A DNA stretch of 6,733 nt from Thermoplasmata archaeon (GCA_021797265.1 JAJZZZ010000079.1:1-6733), one strand, 5' to 3'. Shown: positions 1 through 6,159, counted from the stretch's first letter. A program made the numbers and translations. The notes: generated by a model not told the origin, from the sequence alone.

Positions 1-1
1 G

Positions 2-190
2 AGATGCCCACTTGCAACAGAATTGTGTCATGAGACCAGGCCTGTGCTTTCAGAGATTTCCATCGGCCACAAGGTCCAATGTCACTATGCTGTTTCAATT
101 AACAGGAGCATGGCTTCTGGTACAGGAGCTCATGCTATCAATTTTAATGCGGTAAAATCCATGATCAGGGATGAAATCACCCCTCCCTGA
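2..190 (+). CDS. Peptide ABC transporter ATP-binding protein, C-terminal end (partial)
   Basis: The reading frame is open from the left edge to TGA at 188-190 and encodes 62 residues. It begins RCPLATELC, with GHKVQCHYAV following near residues 22-31. This is the C-terminal oligopeptide/dipeptide transporter region (oligo_HPY type) that follows the ATPase domain in OppD/OppF and DppD/DppF proteins, which drive uptake of peptides (in archaea sometimes sugars) through a membrane permease. The ATPase core with its Walker and signature motifs lies outside the window. Three cysteines (residues 2, 9, 27) are the ones conserved in this tail; in some Opp/Dpp ATPases they bind an iron-sulfur cluster (family knowledge). 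About 30 residues beyond CHYAV form an unconserved tail. Whether it is the D-type or F-type subunit cannot be told. It points towards the cassette but is separated from it by about 500 bases and shows no link to it. Confidence 0.88.
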   Translation, partial: RCPLATELCHETRPVLSEISIGHKVQCHYAVSINRSMASGTGAHAINFNAVKSMIRDEITPP

Positions 191-193
191 TCA
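152..193. repeat. 10-bp inverted repeat over the ABC gene stop codon
   Basis: TGATCAGGGA (152-161) and TCCCTGATCA (184-193) are perfect inverted arms with a 22-base loop, covering the last codons and stop of the ABC ATPase gene. An RNA hairpin is possible and might protect or define the 3' end. No T-tract follows, so it is not a classic intrinsic terminator, and archaea do not normally need a stem. Confidence 0.5.
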
Positions 194-204
194 GAAAATA
201 TTCT

Positions 205-242
205 AGAGAGGATGTATAATTGCCGTAACTGACATACTCTCT
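205..242. repeat. Imperfect hairpin downstream of the ABC gene
   Basis: AGAGAG-g-ATGT (205-215) can pair with ACAT-a-CTCTCT (232-242): ten of eleven positions pair with one G/A mismatch, leaving a 16-base loop. It starts 14 bases after the ABC stop codon, so it may be a 3' processing or termination structure. No strong T-run follows directly. Confidence 0.45.
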
Positions 243-296
243 TCAGCAAAAGCATCGGAGGTTCTCACTTTTGCTCCGTTTTCGCCTTCATCCCTC

Positions 297-310
297 ACTG
301 TCATGACAGT
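297..310. repeat. 14-bp perfect palindrome
   Basis: ACTGTCATGACAGT reads identically on both strands. It lies in non-coding DNA over 100 bases after the ABC stop codon. It could be a protein binding site, but no promoter element or gene start is visible beside it, so its role is unknown. Confidence 0.4.
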
Positions 311-387
311 TTTGCGGGAATCCATTACCGAGTTCTGGCGTCTTTCCAGTCCTGAAAGTTGCGCCTCTGTGGGTATCAGTGCTCCAC

Positions 388-413
388 TTGCATGCATCCC
401 TGTCTGCATGCAA
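388..413. repeat. Hairpin with TTGCATGCA arms
   Basis: TTGCATGCA (388-396) and TGCATGCAA (405-413) are perfect 9-base inverted arms around an 8-base loop. Each arm contains the self-complementary octamer TGCATGCA, so the element is also a direct repeat. CATCCC and GGGATG further flank and overlap the second half. It may be a structured RNA segment or a binding site; there is no gene context to decide. Confidence 0.4.
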
Positions 414-553
414 TCGGGATGTGTCCTTACCCATTCCTCTGCCAAGACTGCGGAACGGATACATTCCCTGTCTCATGCTGAAGTCCTTCCGGATCAATCA
501 TTGCATGTGGATTTTCATGCATGACTTTCTCATGATTTCACAGGAGGAGTTTC

Positions 554-613
554 ATGCCTGAATTTCAATGCCATTGCCATACACATAAGTTTATCAATTC
601 ATCTCCTCCCTGA
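554..613 (+). CDS. Putative 19-residue Cys/His microprotein
   Basis: ATG at 554 is preceded by AGGAGGAG (542-549), a near-complete match to the 16S anti-Shine-Dalgarno sequence, with the GGAGG core six bases before the start. The ORF encodes 19 residues, MPEFQCHCHTHKFINSSPP, with a compact CHCHTH cluster that could bind a metal. The SD core GGAGGAG (543-549) is complementary to CTCCTCC (603-609) at the end of the ORF, so the transcript could fold to hide its own start. No homolog is recognised and no clear TATA box is seen upstream. The match could be chance, and the reading frame is short enough to be spurious. Confidence 0.2.
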   Translation: MPEFQCHCHTHKFINSSPP

Positions 614-682
614 AGATCGGAGCTCTCTTCCTATTTCATTTGTAACCTAAATTAGAAATATTATGTTAAGAGGCATCTGCCA

Positions 683-696
683 ATATAAAATTGAAA
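683..696 (-). terminator. Weak T-rich stretch after the operon
   Basis: On the minus strand the sequence just after the cyclase stop reads TTTCAATTTTATATT. Archaeal transcription commonly ends at T-rich stretches without a stem. This is a weak example, placed correctly for the three-gene operon. Confidence 0.25.
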
Positions 697-701
697 GGGA
701 T

Positions 702-1358
702 CTATTCCTGGAGCCTGCCAACTATCCTGGTGGGAGATCCGTCTCCTTTTGCAAACTTCAGCGGGAAGCAGTAAACTTCAACAATTTTGCCTGCTACAAG
801 TTTCATTCCCGTAAGATTCTCAATAATCAGGATGTTTTTTGGCAGGAGCGCCATGTGCGCAGGAGAGCCTTTCCTCAGCCCACTCTTCAGGGATGGATCC
901 GGTGACATGGTGTCTGTTCCAACCATCCTGATGTTGAATTCTGTCAGGTATTCTGCAGCCTCTGCTGATACGTATGGGTACTTCCATATATATTCATCAA
1001 GGTTCCACTTTTCTTCCCACCCGGTCCTTATGAAAACAAAATCGGCCGCCGATATGAGTTCCCTGTTTGCGTGTATATCCTGGTAAGTGACAGCCTTAAA
1101 CTCATCCTTGGCCAGGTCCAGGACAGCAGCCATTCCATGAAAGAATTCAGGAGAGAATGTATCAATTGTTCTCCCTCCGTCGACGTAATGGTAGGGGGCA
1201 TCTATATGAGTGCCACAATGTGAATTAAATGTGATGTTAGTTATCCTGGAACCGGTGTTCTTGTTATTCACCCTCTCGGCTTTCATTGGTGCATGGCCTG
1301 CAGCCTCAGGCATCCCTTCCTCGTATGTATGGCTGAAATCTATCCATGTTTCCTTCAT
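702..1358 (-). CDS. Cyclase family metal-dependent hydrolase (kynurenine formamidase-like)
   Basis: The 218 residues match the usual length of the cyclase family (PF04199). The defining metal motif HCGTHIDAPYH is at residues 47-57, with H47, H51, D53 and H57 as expected ligands. The later conserved elements are also present: GTD around 147-149, H168 in PAHMALL, and E180 in IIENLTG. Known members hydrolyse N-formylkynurenine or other amide, ester or lactone-like bonds; many are uncharacterised, so the substrate is open. No signal peptide is seen, so it is probably cytosolic. The start ATG overlaps the dehydrogenase stop as ATGA, and GAGGAG (1367-1372) lies eight bases upstream, which fixes this start and implies translational coupling. 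It is last in the operon after permease and dehydrogenase. With no tryptophan genes nearby, a role in opening a lactone or amide of the imported acid is more likely than kynurenine metabolism (inference). Confidence 0.88.
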   Translation of the reverse strand: MKETWIDFSHTYEEGMPEAAGHAPMKAERVNNKNTGSRITNITFNSHCGTHIDAPYHYVDGGRTIDTFSPEFFHGMAAVLDLAKDEFKAVTYQDIHANRELISAADFVFIRTGWEEKWNLDEYIWKYPYVSAEAAEYLTEFNIRMVGTDTMSPDPSLKSGLRKGSPAHMALLPKNILIIENLTGMKLVAGKIVEVYCFPLKFAKGDGSPTRIVGRLQE

Positions 1359-2443
1359 TTCTTCATCTCCTCTAATCTGCTGATGATGCCCCTGCTTATA
1401 GATTCCGTGGTGCCATGGCCTCCAAGGTCGGGGGTCAGGTTTTCTCTCTTGGCAATCAGTTTTCTTATTGCTGATTCTATCATGTATGACATTTTTGCCA
1501 GTCTGGAATCATTGTTGCGGCTTCCAAGCCAGTCCAGAAGCATTCCACAGGATAGGATCTCGGCAATGGGATTGGCTATTCCTTTCCCTGCAATGTCCGG
1601 TGCTGACCCATGTACCGCCTGGGCCATGGCATAATTCTCGCCTGAATTCAATGAGGGGGCAAGTCCGAGACTTCCTGCAATTCCTGCTGCCTCATCGCTG
1701 AGTATATCACCGAACATGTTTGTCGTGACAATGACATCATATTTCTGGGGGTTTGTAAGAATGTCAAATGCCATTGCATCAACTATCTTGTCATCGGCCC
1801 TGATAGCATGAAATTCCTCAGCTATCTCACCAAATACCTGGAGGAAGAGACCATCTGAAACCTTGAGCACGTTGCCCTTGTGTACAGCAGTAATGTGCTG
1901 CCTCCGGGCGGCAGCCAGCCTGAAACCCTCCCTTATTATGCGCTGGGACCCTTCTCTTGTCACGACCCTGACAGCCATGGCGACGTCCTTCGTTGGCATG
2001 AATTCCCCATTCCCCATGTACATGTTCCTGTCAGCATAGAAACCCTCTGTGTTTTCCCTTACAATCACAAGGTTGACTTCACCATCAGGGTAATTCCTGT
2101 TGATGCCATATGAAACAGTTGGCCTAATGTTGGCAAAGAGATCAAAATGCTTTCTGATTTTCCCGGACGGGCTGGGTCCTCCAGGGTCCCCTGCCGGATA
2201 CCTGCCAACGTCCAGTGGACCCAGTATAAGACCATCACTGGCCTCCATCTTCTTCACAGATTCCTCAGGCAGGCTTGACCCCTGAGACTTCAGTCCTTTC
2301 CAGCCAACCTCAACTTCTTTGTATTCAATTTTCACGTCGCTGAAAATGGCATCCTGAAGGAAGTTCAATACATCCATAGACGCATGTACAACCTCAGGAC
2401 CAATACTGTCACCTTCTGCCACTGCAATCCTGTAAATACTCAT
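1355..2443 (-). CDS. Isocitrate/isopropylmalate dehydrogenase family protein
   Basis: The 362 residues cover the whole beta-decarboxylating dehydrogenase fold. GDSIGPE at 11-17 replaces the usual GDGIGPE. IRKHFDLFANIRP (96-108) carries substrate arginines R97 and R107, and VRENTEGFY (128-136) carries R129 and catalytic Y136. The other catalytic positions are K189 (in HKGN rather than the usual HKAN), D223, and metal ligands D246 and D250 in NMFGDILSDEAAG. HGSAPDIAG (278-286) has D283 where NAD-specific members keep Asp, predicting NAD. The family oxidises and usually decarboxylates 2-hydroxyacids such as isocitrate, homoisocitrate, isopropylmalate, D-malate or tartrate. RENTEGFY and the PSGKIRK loop (91-97) differ from true LeuB, and no leucine genes are adjacent, so a catabolic hydroxyacid substrate is inferred. 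Stop and start codons overlap both neighbours by four bases. A GTGA element (2448-2451) four bases upstream supports the ATG. Confidence 0.88.
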   Translation of the reverse strand: MSIYRIAVAEGDSIGPEVVHASMDVLNFLQDAIFSDVKIEYKEVEVGWKGLKSQGSSLPEESVKKMEASDGLILGPLDVGRYPAGDPGGPSPSGKIRKHFDLFANIRPTVSYGINRNYPDGEVNLVIVRENTEGFYADRNMYMGNGEFMPTKDVAMAVRVVTREGSQRIIREGFRLAAARRQHITAVHKGNVLKVSDGLFLQVFGEIAEEFHAIRADDKIVDAMAFDILTNPQKYDVIVTTNMFGDILSDEAAGIAGSLGLAPSLNSGENYAMAQAVHGSAPDIAGKGIANPIAEILSCGMLLDWLGSRNNDSRLAKMSYMIESAIRKLIAKRENLTPDLGGHGTTESISRGIISRLEEMKK

Positions 2444-3885
2444 TGTTTCACTTCTGTTTCCCTGTTTATCTCATATTCAATTTTCTCAAGCTGCTTATTG
2501 GCAGTTTCCTTCAGGAAGTACACCGACATGGCTCCTATGATGCTGATTATTGCTATGAGCAGGTAGGAGAAATATATTGCATGTATTTTTGCAGATCCCT
2601 TCAGTGAAGCCGAAACTATGTCATACCCTATTATGAGAGTGAAAATGACACCTGACCAGAGCCGTGACACCATTTCATTGAAGTATACTCCTGTTTGCCT
2701 AGCAGTTGTGGGATATGTTTCGCTGGCAAACATTCTCCATAGTGGGGAATTGGCATTTACTGACCAGAAGACCGCGAAAACCAGTATAACCACAAGTACC
2801 AGGCTGAAGTGAACCGTGTAAAGGAGCAGTGAGAATATGGCAGCGAGAGCCATCAGCATAATTCCAAGCCTCTTTCTTCCAACACGGTCAGCCGTGAACA
2901 TGACCCCCATCTTCGGAAACAGCATTATGCCGTTCATGATCAACGTGAAGAGCAGTGCATAGAACGCTGTGAAACCGAAACTCTCGAAAATTGTTGGGGC
3001 GTATATGCTGGAGATGTAGAAACCCGATAACATTGCAGATGTATATATCCACAATGGAATTGAATAGCGCAGATACTTTTTCTGGAAGAGGTCTCTAACC
3101 CCTGGCCTGGTGGTTTCAACCTCCATGAGATCCTCTGTTATGACGGGTGCTGGAAGTTCCTTGCCGGACTGTTTCCTGATTCTATCTTCAATGCCAGTGA
3201 CTATTTTATCTGCTTCTTCATAGCGCCCGTTCCGCTCAAGCCATCTGGGTGATTCCGGGATATATCTGTAATAGAGGGGATAGAGGACGATGGGAACGAA
3301 CCCTATGGCAAACACGACTCTCCACGATACCGATGGGCTAAGATATGGTATTGCAAATAGGGAAATCAGCGGGGCCAGGAAATACCCGAAAACGAAGAAC
3401 AGGTCTATGAAGCCGATGAAGTAGCCCCTGCGGCTTTTTGGTATGAACTCCACCAGGTAAGAATATGGAAACGCGTAAACCGCCCCGGCAGCAATTCCCT
3501 GTATAACACGCAGCACTATCAGAAGCGGAAAATTTGCAGGAATGACGGCTATGACACCCGACATCCCAAGAAGAACGATAAGGCCAAACAGCACAATTCT
3601 CCTCTTTCCATACCTGTCAGCCAGCCTCCCAGAAAATGCCATCCCGATTACAATACCTACCGTCACGGCGATTCCAAAGAATGCAATAAGAAAAGCTGTA
3701 TGGCCCGGAAAATGCCCCAGCACAGTACTCACTGTACCGGTTATACCGAGATCCAGAGATTCATACATGTAGATGAATCCCACCAGTATCACAAGCGTCC
3801 AGTGGTATCTGCTTATGGGCAATCTTTCAAGACGTGCCGGAATGCTTCCGGCTCTTCCAACACTTCTGTCAGACGAATCACTCAT
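2440..3885 (-). CDS. MFS permease, sugar porter/organic acid type
   Basis: The 481 residues form about twelve hydrophobic segments, the usual MFS length. Motif A, GRLADRYGKRR, is at 86-96 between helices 2 and 3, with a second copy ADRVGRKR at 332-339 between helices 8 and 9. PESPRWLERNGRYEEA (210-225) after helix 6, and ETYPTTARQTG (389-399), are hallmarks of the sugar porter and related acid:proton symporter families. ESLDLG in helix 1 (42-47) keeps an acidic residue typical of proton-coupled acid transporters. It sits in the cytoplasmic membrane and is predicted to import the cassette's substrate, probably with protons. Start choice: the frame extends to a TTG at 3939, but that lies upstream of the predicted TATA box, so it should not be transcribed. 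ATG 3885 has GAGGG (3894-3898) eight bases upstream. ATG 3900, at the expected transcription start, is an alternative leaderless start adding 15 residues. It is the first gene of the operon. Confidence 0.87.
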   Translation of the reverse strand: MSDSSDRSVGRAGSIPARLERLPISRYHWTLVILVGFIYMYESLDLGITGTVSTVLGHFPGHTAFLIAFFGIAVTVGIVIGMAFSGRLADRYGKRRIVLFGLIVLLGMSGVIAVIPANFPLLIVLRVIQGIAAGAVYAFPYSYLVEFIPKSRRGYFIGFIDLFFVFGYFLAPLISLFAIPYLSPSVSWRVVFAIGFVPIVLYPLYYRYIPESPRWLERNGRYEEADKIVTGIEDRIRKQSGKELPAPVITEDLMEVETTRPGVRDLFQKKYLRYSIPLWIYTSAMLSGFYISSIYAPTIFESFGFTAFYALLFTLIMNGIMLFPKMGVMFTADRVGRKRLGIMLMALAAIFSLLLYTVHFSLVLVVILVFAVFWSVNANSPLWRMFASETYPTTARQTGVYFNEMVSRLWSGVIFTLIIGYDIVSASLKGSAKIHAIYFSYLLIAIISIIGAMSVYFLKETANKQLEKIEYEINRETEVKQ

Positions 3886-3919
3886 TATGACTTCCCTCAT
3901 GAGGTATACATCATTGGAG

Positions 3920-3926
3920 TGTAAAA
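3920..3926 (-). promoter_or_regulatory. TATA-like box of the permease operon
   Basis: On the minus strand this reads TTTTACA, three bases after the inverted repeat. Its centre is about 23 bases before ATG 3900 and 38 before ATG 3885, so transcription should begin near 3900. That gives either a leaderless mRNA or a very short leader containing GAGGG. It is a weaker match to the archaeal consensus than its divergent partner, which would suit a regulated promoter. Confidence 0.45.
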
Positions 3927-3929
3927 GGA

Positions 3930-3957
3930 TTTCTATCAATAGATAGATTGATAGAAA
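3930..3957. promoter_or_regulatory. Palindromic operator between divergent promoters
   Basis: TTTCTATCAAT (3930-3940) and ATTGATAGAAA (3947-3957) are perfect 11-base inverted arms around the 6-base spacer AGATAG. The hexamer GATAGA occurs three times: inverted at 3932-3937 and direct at 3942-3947 and 3950-3955. The element ends two to three bases from the TATA boxes on both sides, so it covers both BRE positions. A bound dimer or tetramer could control the permease operon and the enolase-superfamily gene together. The nearby LysR-type protein is the obvious candidate, although the element is even-centred and does not match the textbook T-N11-A pattern exactly. Confidence 0.65.
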
Positions 3958-3959
3958 AG

Positions 3960-3965
3960 TTTAAA
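3960..3965 (+). promoter_or_regulatory. TATA box of the enolase-superfamily gene
   Basis: TTTAAA is preceded by GAAAAG, a purine-rich BRE-like stretch, matching archaeal promoter structure. The predicted transcription start is near 3989, giving a leader of roughly 43 bases before ATG 4032. This position rules out the in-frame TTG at 3948 as the start codon. Confidence 0.55.
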
Positions 3966-4031
3966 CATTGCCTTAGGTTATCATTTCAGAGGCACTTGAC
4001 CAATCGTTGTGCCCTGGGAAATGTGAAAGAT

Positions 4032-5201
4032 ATGCAGGAATTAAAAATTACAGGCGTGGAGGTTCTCAACCTTGTGGTGCCAATTACTGACCTTACCACA
4101 CCGCCAGAGAGCCTGCCATATTACCAGGAACTCAAATCCATAGTGTTTGGGTCATACAAGAGTGTAATTGTAAAGGTAACGGGAGAAAACGGCCTTACGG
4201 GTGTTGGAGAATGCATGACAAGGCTGGCTCCGGAAGCACTTAAAAGCATCATTATTGACGTACTTACACCCATAATCGTAGGGAAAAACGCCTTTGATTA
4301 TGAGTTCCTGTGGGAAGAGATGTATGCCACAATGAAGCAGCGCGGCCACTATAAGGGCTACATGATAGAGGCCATCAGCGGTGTTGATATGGCCATATGG
4401 GACCTCATGGGTAAAACTCTCAAACTTCCCATCTACAACCTGCTTGGGGGAAAATTCCGCGATGATATACAGTGCTATGCTTCGTCCATCAGATTCAGGA
4501 AGCCGAAGGAGGTTGTGCAGGAAGTGAAGAATATCCTGAATGAGGGGTTCACCCAGGTGAAGCTGAAGATCGGGAGAGGCGTTGAGGAGGATGCGCTGGC
4601 CGTGAAGCTGCTTCGGCAGGAGTATGGCGATGATCTCACAATAATGGTGGATGCCAATTCCGGATATACAGTCAATTCAGCACTGAAACTTGGAAGGATA
4701 TTCGAGAAATATGATGTGTTCTGGTTCGAGGAGCCAATACCGCCTGATAATATGCCAGGCTATCATGAACTTACACAGAAACTTGACATACCCATAGCTG
4801 CAGGAGAATCTGAATTCACGAAATATGGGTTCAGGGACCTCATAACAACCGGGAATATAGACATCATCCAGCCAAATGTTGGCCGCGCAGGAGGATTCAC
4901 TGAAGTGAGGAACATACTGTCCATGGCCAGGGCTTACGGCATTCCATACGCACCCCACACGGGAAGCTCCTCCGGGGTAACTATGACGGCCGAGCTGCAT
5001 CTGGCGGCCTACGCACAGAATTTCCTGACATATGAATACATGAGAACGGCGTGGTCACACGAGCAATCCAATCCCCTGAAGAGTGACCTGCTGAAGGTTA
5101 ACCTGGATGCGCAATCTGGAGGGAAGATCAGGGTACCGAAAACTGAGGGGCTTGGGATAGATCTTAATGAAGCAACTGTGAAGAAATACCTTGTGACTTA
5201 G
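4032..5201 (+). CDS. Mandelate racemase/muconate lactonizing enzyme family protein (enolase superfamily)
   Basis: The 389 residues have the two-domain layout of the enolase superfamily: an N-terminal capping domain (about 1-125, ending in SGVDMAIWDLMGK) and a TIM-barrel domain. The barrel shows the KxK base motif K177/K179, metal ligands D207 (VDAN), E233 (FEEP) and E259 (AAGES), and H309 (APHTG). Spacings 207-233-259-282-309 equal those of mandelate racemase (195-221-247-270-297). At 282, however, the residue is Asn (QPNVGRAGG, codon AAT) where the His-Asp dyad usually has Asp. Members dehydrate sugar acids, racemise, or cycloisomerise lactones; archaeal relatives serve in gluconate, galactonate or similar acid degradation. 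It is predicted to be cytosolic and Mg-dependent. The start ATG 4032 follows a modest GTGA element (4023-4026); the longer frame from TTG 3948 begins upstream of the TATA box. It is divergent from the permease operon and shares its operator. The exact reaction is unknown. Confidence 0.9.
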   Translation: MQELKITGVEVLNLVVPITDLTTPPESLPYYQELKSIVFGSYKSVIVKVTGENGLTGVGECMTRLAPEALKSIIIDVLTPIIVGKNAFDYEFLWEEMYATMKQRGHYKGYMIEAISGVDMAIWDLMGKTLKLPIYNLLGGKFRDDIQCYASSIRFRKPKEVVQEVKNILNEGFTQVKLKIGRGVEEDALAVKLLRQEYGDDLTIMVDANSGYTVNSALKLGRIFEKYDVFWFEEPIPPDNMPGYHELTQKLDIPIAAGESEFTKYGFRDLITTGNIDIIQPNVGRAGGFTEVRNILSMARAYGIPYAPHTGSSSGVTMTAELHLAAYAQNFLTYEYMRTAWSHEQSNPLKSDLLKVNLDAQSGGKIRVPKTEGLGIDLNEATVKKYLVT

Positions 5202-5210
5202 GAATCTATA

Positions 5211-5229
5211 CCTTTTTCTTATTTTTTGT
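5211..5229 (+). terminator. T-rich terminator after the enolase-superfamily gene
   Basis: Two T-runs (CTTTTTC and ATTTTTTG) begin ten bases after the stop codon of the plus-strand gene and extend into the 3' end of the converging regulator gene. This is the form of an archaeal intrinsic terminator. The 17-base gap between the two converging stops leaves no other place for it. Confidence 0.5.
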
Positions 5230-6136
5230 TCACGTACTTGTTCATGTAGAATTTTACGAAGGAAACAAATCTGCCAACTGTTTCGTTCGTCCCGTTCCAC
5301 CTGTCCACCAGATAGAGGCTTGTCTTGACATCCGTGTCGATCGGCAACCATCCAATGGATCCATTTTTTATGTGCTTTTCAGCCTGCACCATTGCCACTA
5401 TTGACACACCCAGTCCCTCAGCGACAGCATTTATCACAGATGACGAATTTTCCAGTCTGAATACAATGTTCAGGTCATCTTCTGACATTCCGGCATGCTG
5501 GAGTATCTTTTCAATCTGAGCCTGTACCCCTGAATTACCGTATCTAGAGATATAAGGCATCTCTGTCAGATCCTTTGGGTTCAGGATCTTTCTTTGCAAA
5601 AACTTGCAGTCTACAGGTGCAATGAAGATAAGATCGATGTCAGTGAGCTGGGTCACTCCCATTCTGGAAATCACAGAATGGAATTCCGGGAAATCCAGGC
5701 TGACAGCGAATCCAACATCGGTCTTCGCGTCGACAAGCTTCTGAATGATTTCATAGGAACTACCGATTTCCATATCCACAGAGATGTCAGTATTTTTATC
5801 CCTGAAGCTCTTTATGAGCCCTGGCAGGAGATGTATTGCAGCTATTTCCCCTGACGATACTTTCATGGCTTTTGGAGTGTTGTTTGTAACGTGATCACGG
5901 GAATACCTGTCGATTATGGAGACTACCTGTATGGCATCGGGATAAAATTCTTTTCCGAATTGTGTAATCTCAAGCTTTTTAGAATCACGGGAGAAAAGTT
6001 CGTTTCCCAGCATATCTTCAAGTTGCCTTAGCCTGTAACTTACCGTGGCTTCAGTTATTCCAAGATTGCCGGCAGTCCTGCGCATGTTTCCAGACTTTGC
6101 CAGGTCCACGAAGACTTTCAGATAATCAAGGTTCAC
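5219..6136 (-). CDS. LysR-type transcriptional regulator
   Basis: The 305 residues match the usual LysR length. The N-terminus MNLDYLKVFVDLAKSGN leads into a winged helix-turn-helix (about 1-60), with NLGITEATVSYRLRQLE at 24-40 as the recognition region and LFSRDSKKLEITQFG following. The rest is a periplasmic-binding-like effector domain (about 90-300), with LPGLIKSF (104-111), KTDVGFA (138-144) and EGLGVSIV (240-247) in expected places. Such proteins usually activate catabolic genes on binding a pathway metabolite and repress their own gene. Start choice: the frame reaches TTG 6145, but GTG 6136 yields the family's typical MNL opening and lies about 26 bases from the centre of a TATA-like box, as a leaderless mRNA requires. 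Its gene converges on the enolase-superfamily gene, and its promoter holds a half copy of the divergent operator, so it is the likely regulator of the cassette. Confidence 0.9.
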   Translation of the reverse strand: MNLDYLKVFVDLAKSGNMRRTAGNLGITEATVSYRLRQLEDMLGNELFSRDSKKLEITQFGKEFYPDAIQVVSIIDRYSRDHVTNNTPKAMKVSSGEIAAIHLLPGLIKSFRDKNTDISVDMEIGSSYEIIQKLVDAKTDVGFAVSLDFPEFHSVISRMGVTQLTDIDLIFIAPVDCKFLQRKILNPKDLTEMPYISRYGNSGVQAQIEKILQHAGMSEDDLNIVFRLENSSSVINAVAEGLGVSIVAMVQAEKHIKNGSIGWLPIDTDVKTSLYLVDRWNGTNETVGRFVSFVKFYMNKYVNKK

Positions 6137-6159
6137 ATCTAGCAATATCCCAATTAATT

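Larger units (their letters stand above)
191..701. other. Intergenic region without a recognised long gene
   Basis: Roughly 510 bases lie between the ABC ATPase stop and the end of the cyclase gene transcribed towards it. Open frames of 60-80 codons exist on both strands but overlap each other, and none resembles a known protein or has domain-like composition. The region holds an imperfect hairpin (205-242), a 14-bp palindrome (297-310), a 9-bp-arm hairpin (388-413) and a 19-codon ORF with a strong ribosome binding site (554-613). No tRNA-like cloverleaf, CRISPR repeat or transposase fragment was seen. Confidence 0.6.

Noticed and set aside
203..524. Overlapping 60-80 codon open frames on both strands in the left intergenic region
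   Set aside because: They overlap each other in several frames, none has a convincing ribosome binding site or promoter, and the translations look random and match no known family.
787..1086. Long plus-strand frames across the cyclase gene and similar frames across the other genes
   Set aside because: They are antisense shadows of genes with clear family motifs on the opposite strand.
702..1358. Assignment of the cyclase as KynB in tryptophan degradation
   Set aside because: The metal motif is shared by the whole family, and no tryptophan dioxygenase or kynureninase is nearby, so the symbol is not supported.
1355..2443. Assignment of the dehydrogenase as LeuB (3-isopropylmalate dehydrogenase)
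   Set aside because: Its RENTEGFY and PSGKIRK segments are not LeuB-like, and it sits in a catabolic operon without leucine genes.
3886..3939. TTG start at 3939 for the permease
   Set aside because: It falls in the operator and upstream of the predicted transcription start; ATG 3885 has a proper Shine-Dalgarno sequence and ATG 3900 fits a leaderless start.
3948..4031. TTG start giving a 28-residue N-terminal extension of the enolase-superfamily protein
   Set aside because: It lies inside the operator and upstream of the TATA box, so it would not be in the mRNA. The family N-terminus begins around MQELKITGVEVL.
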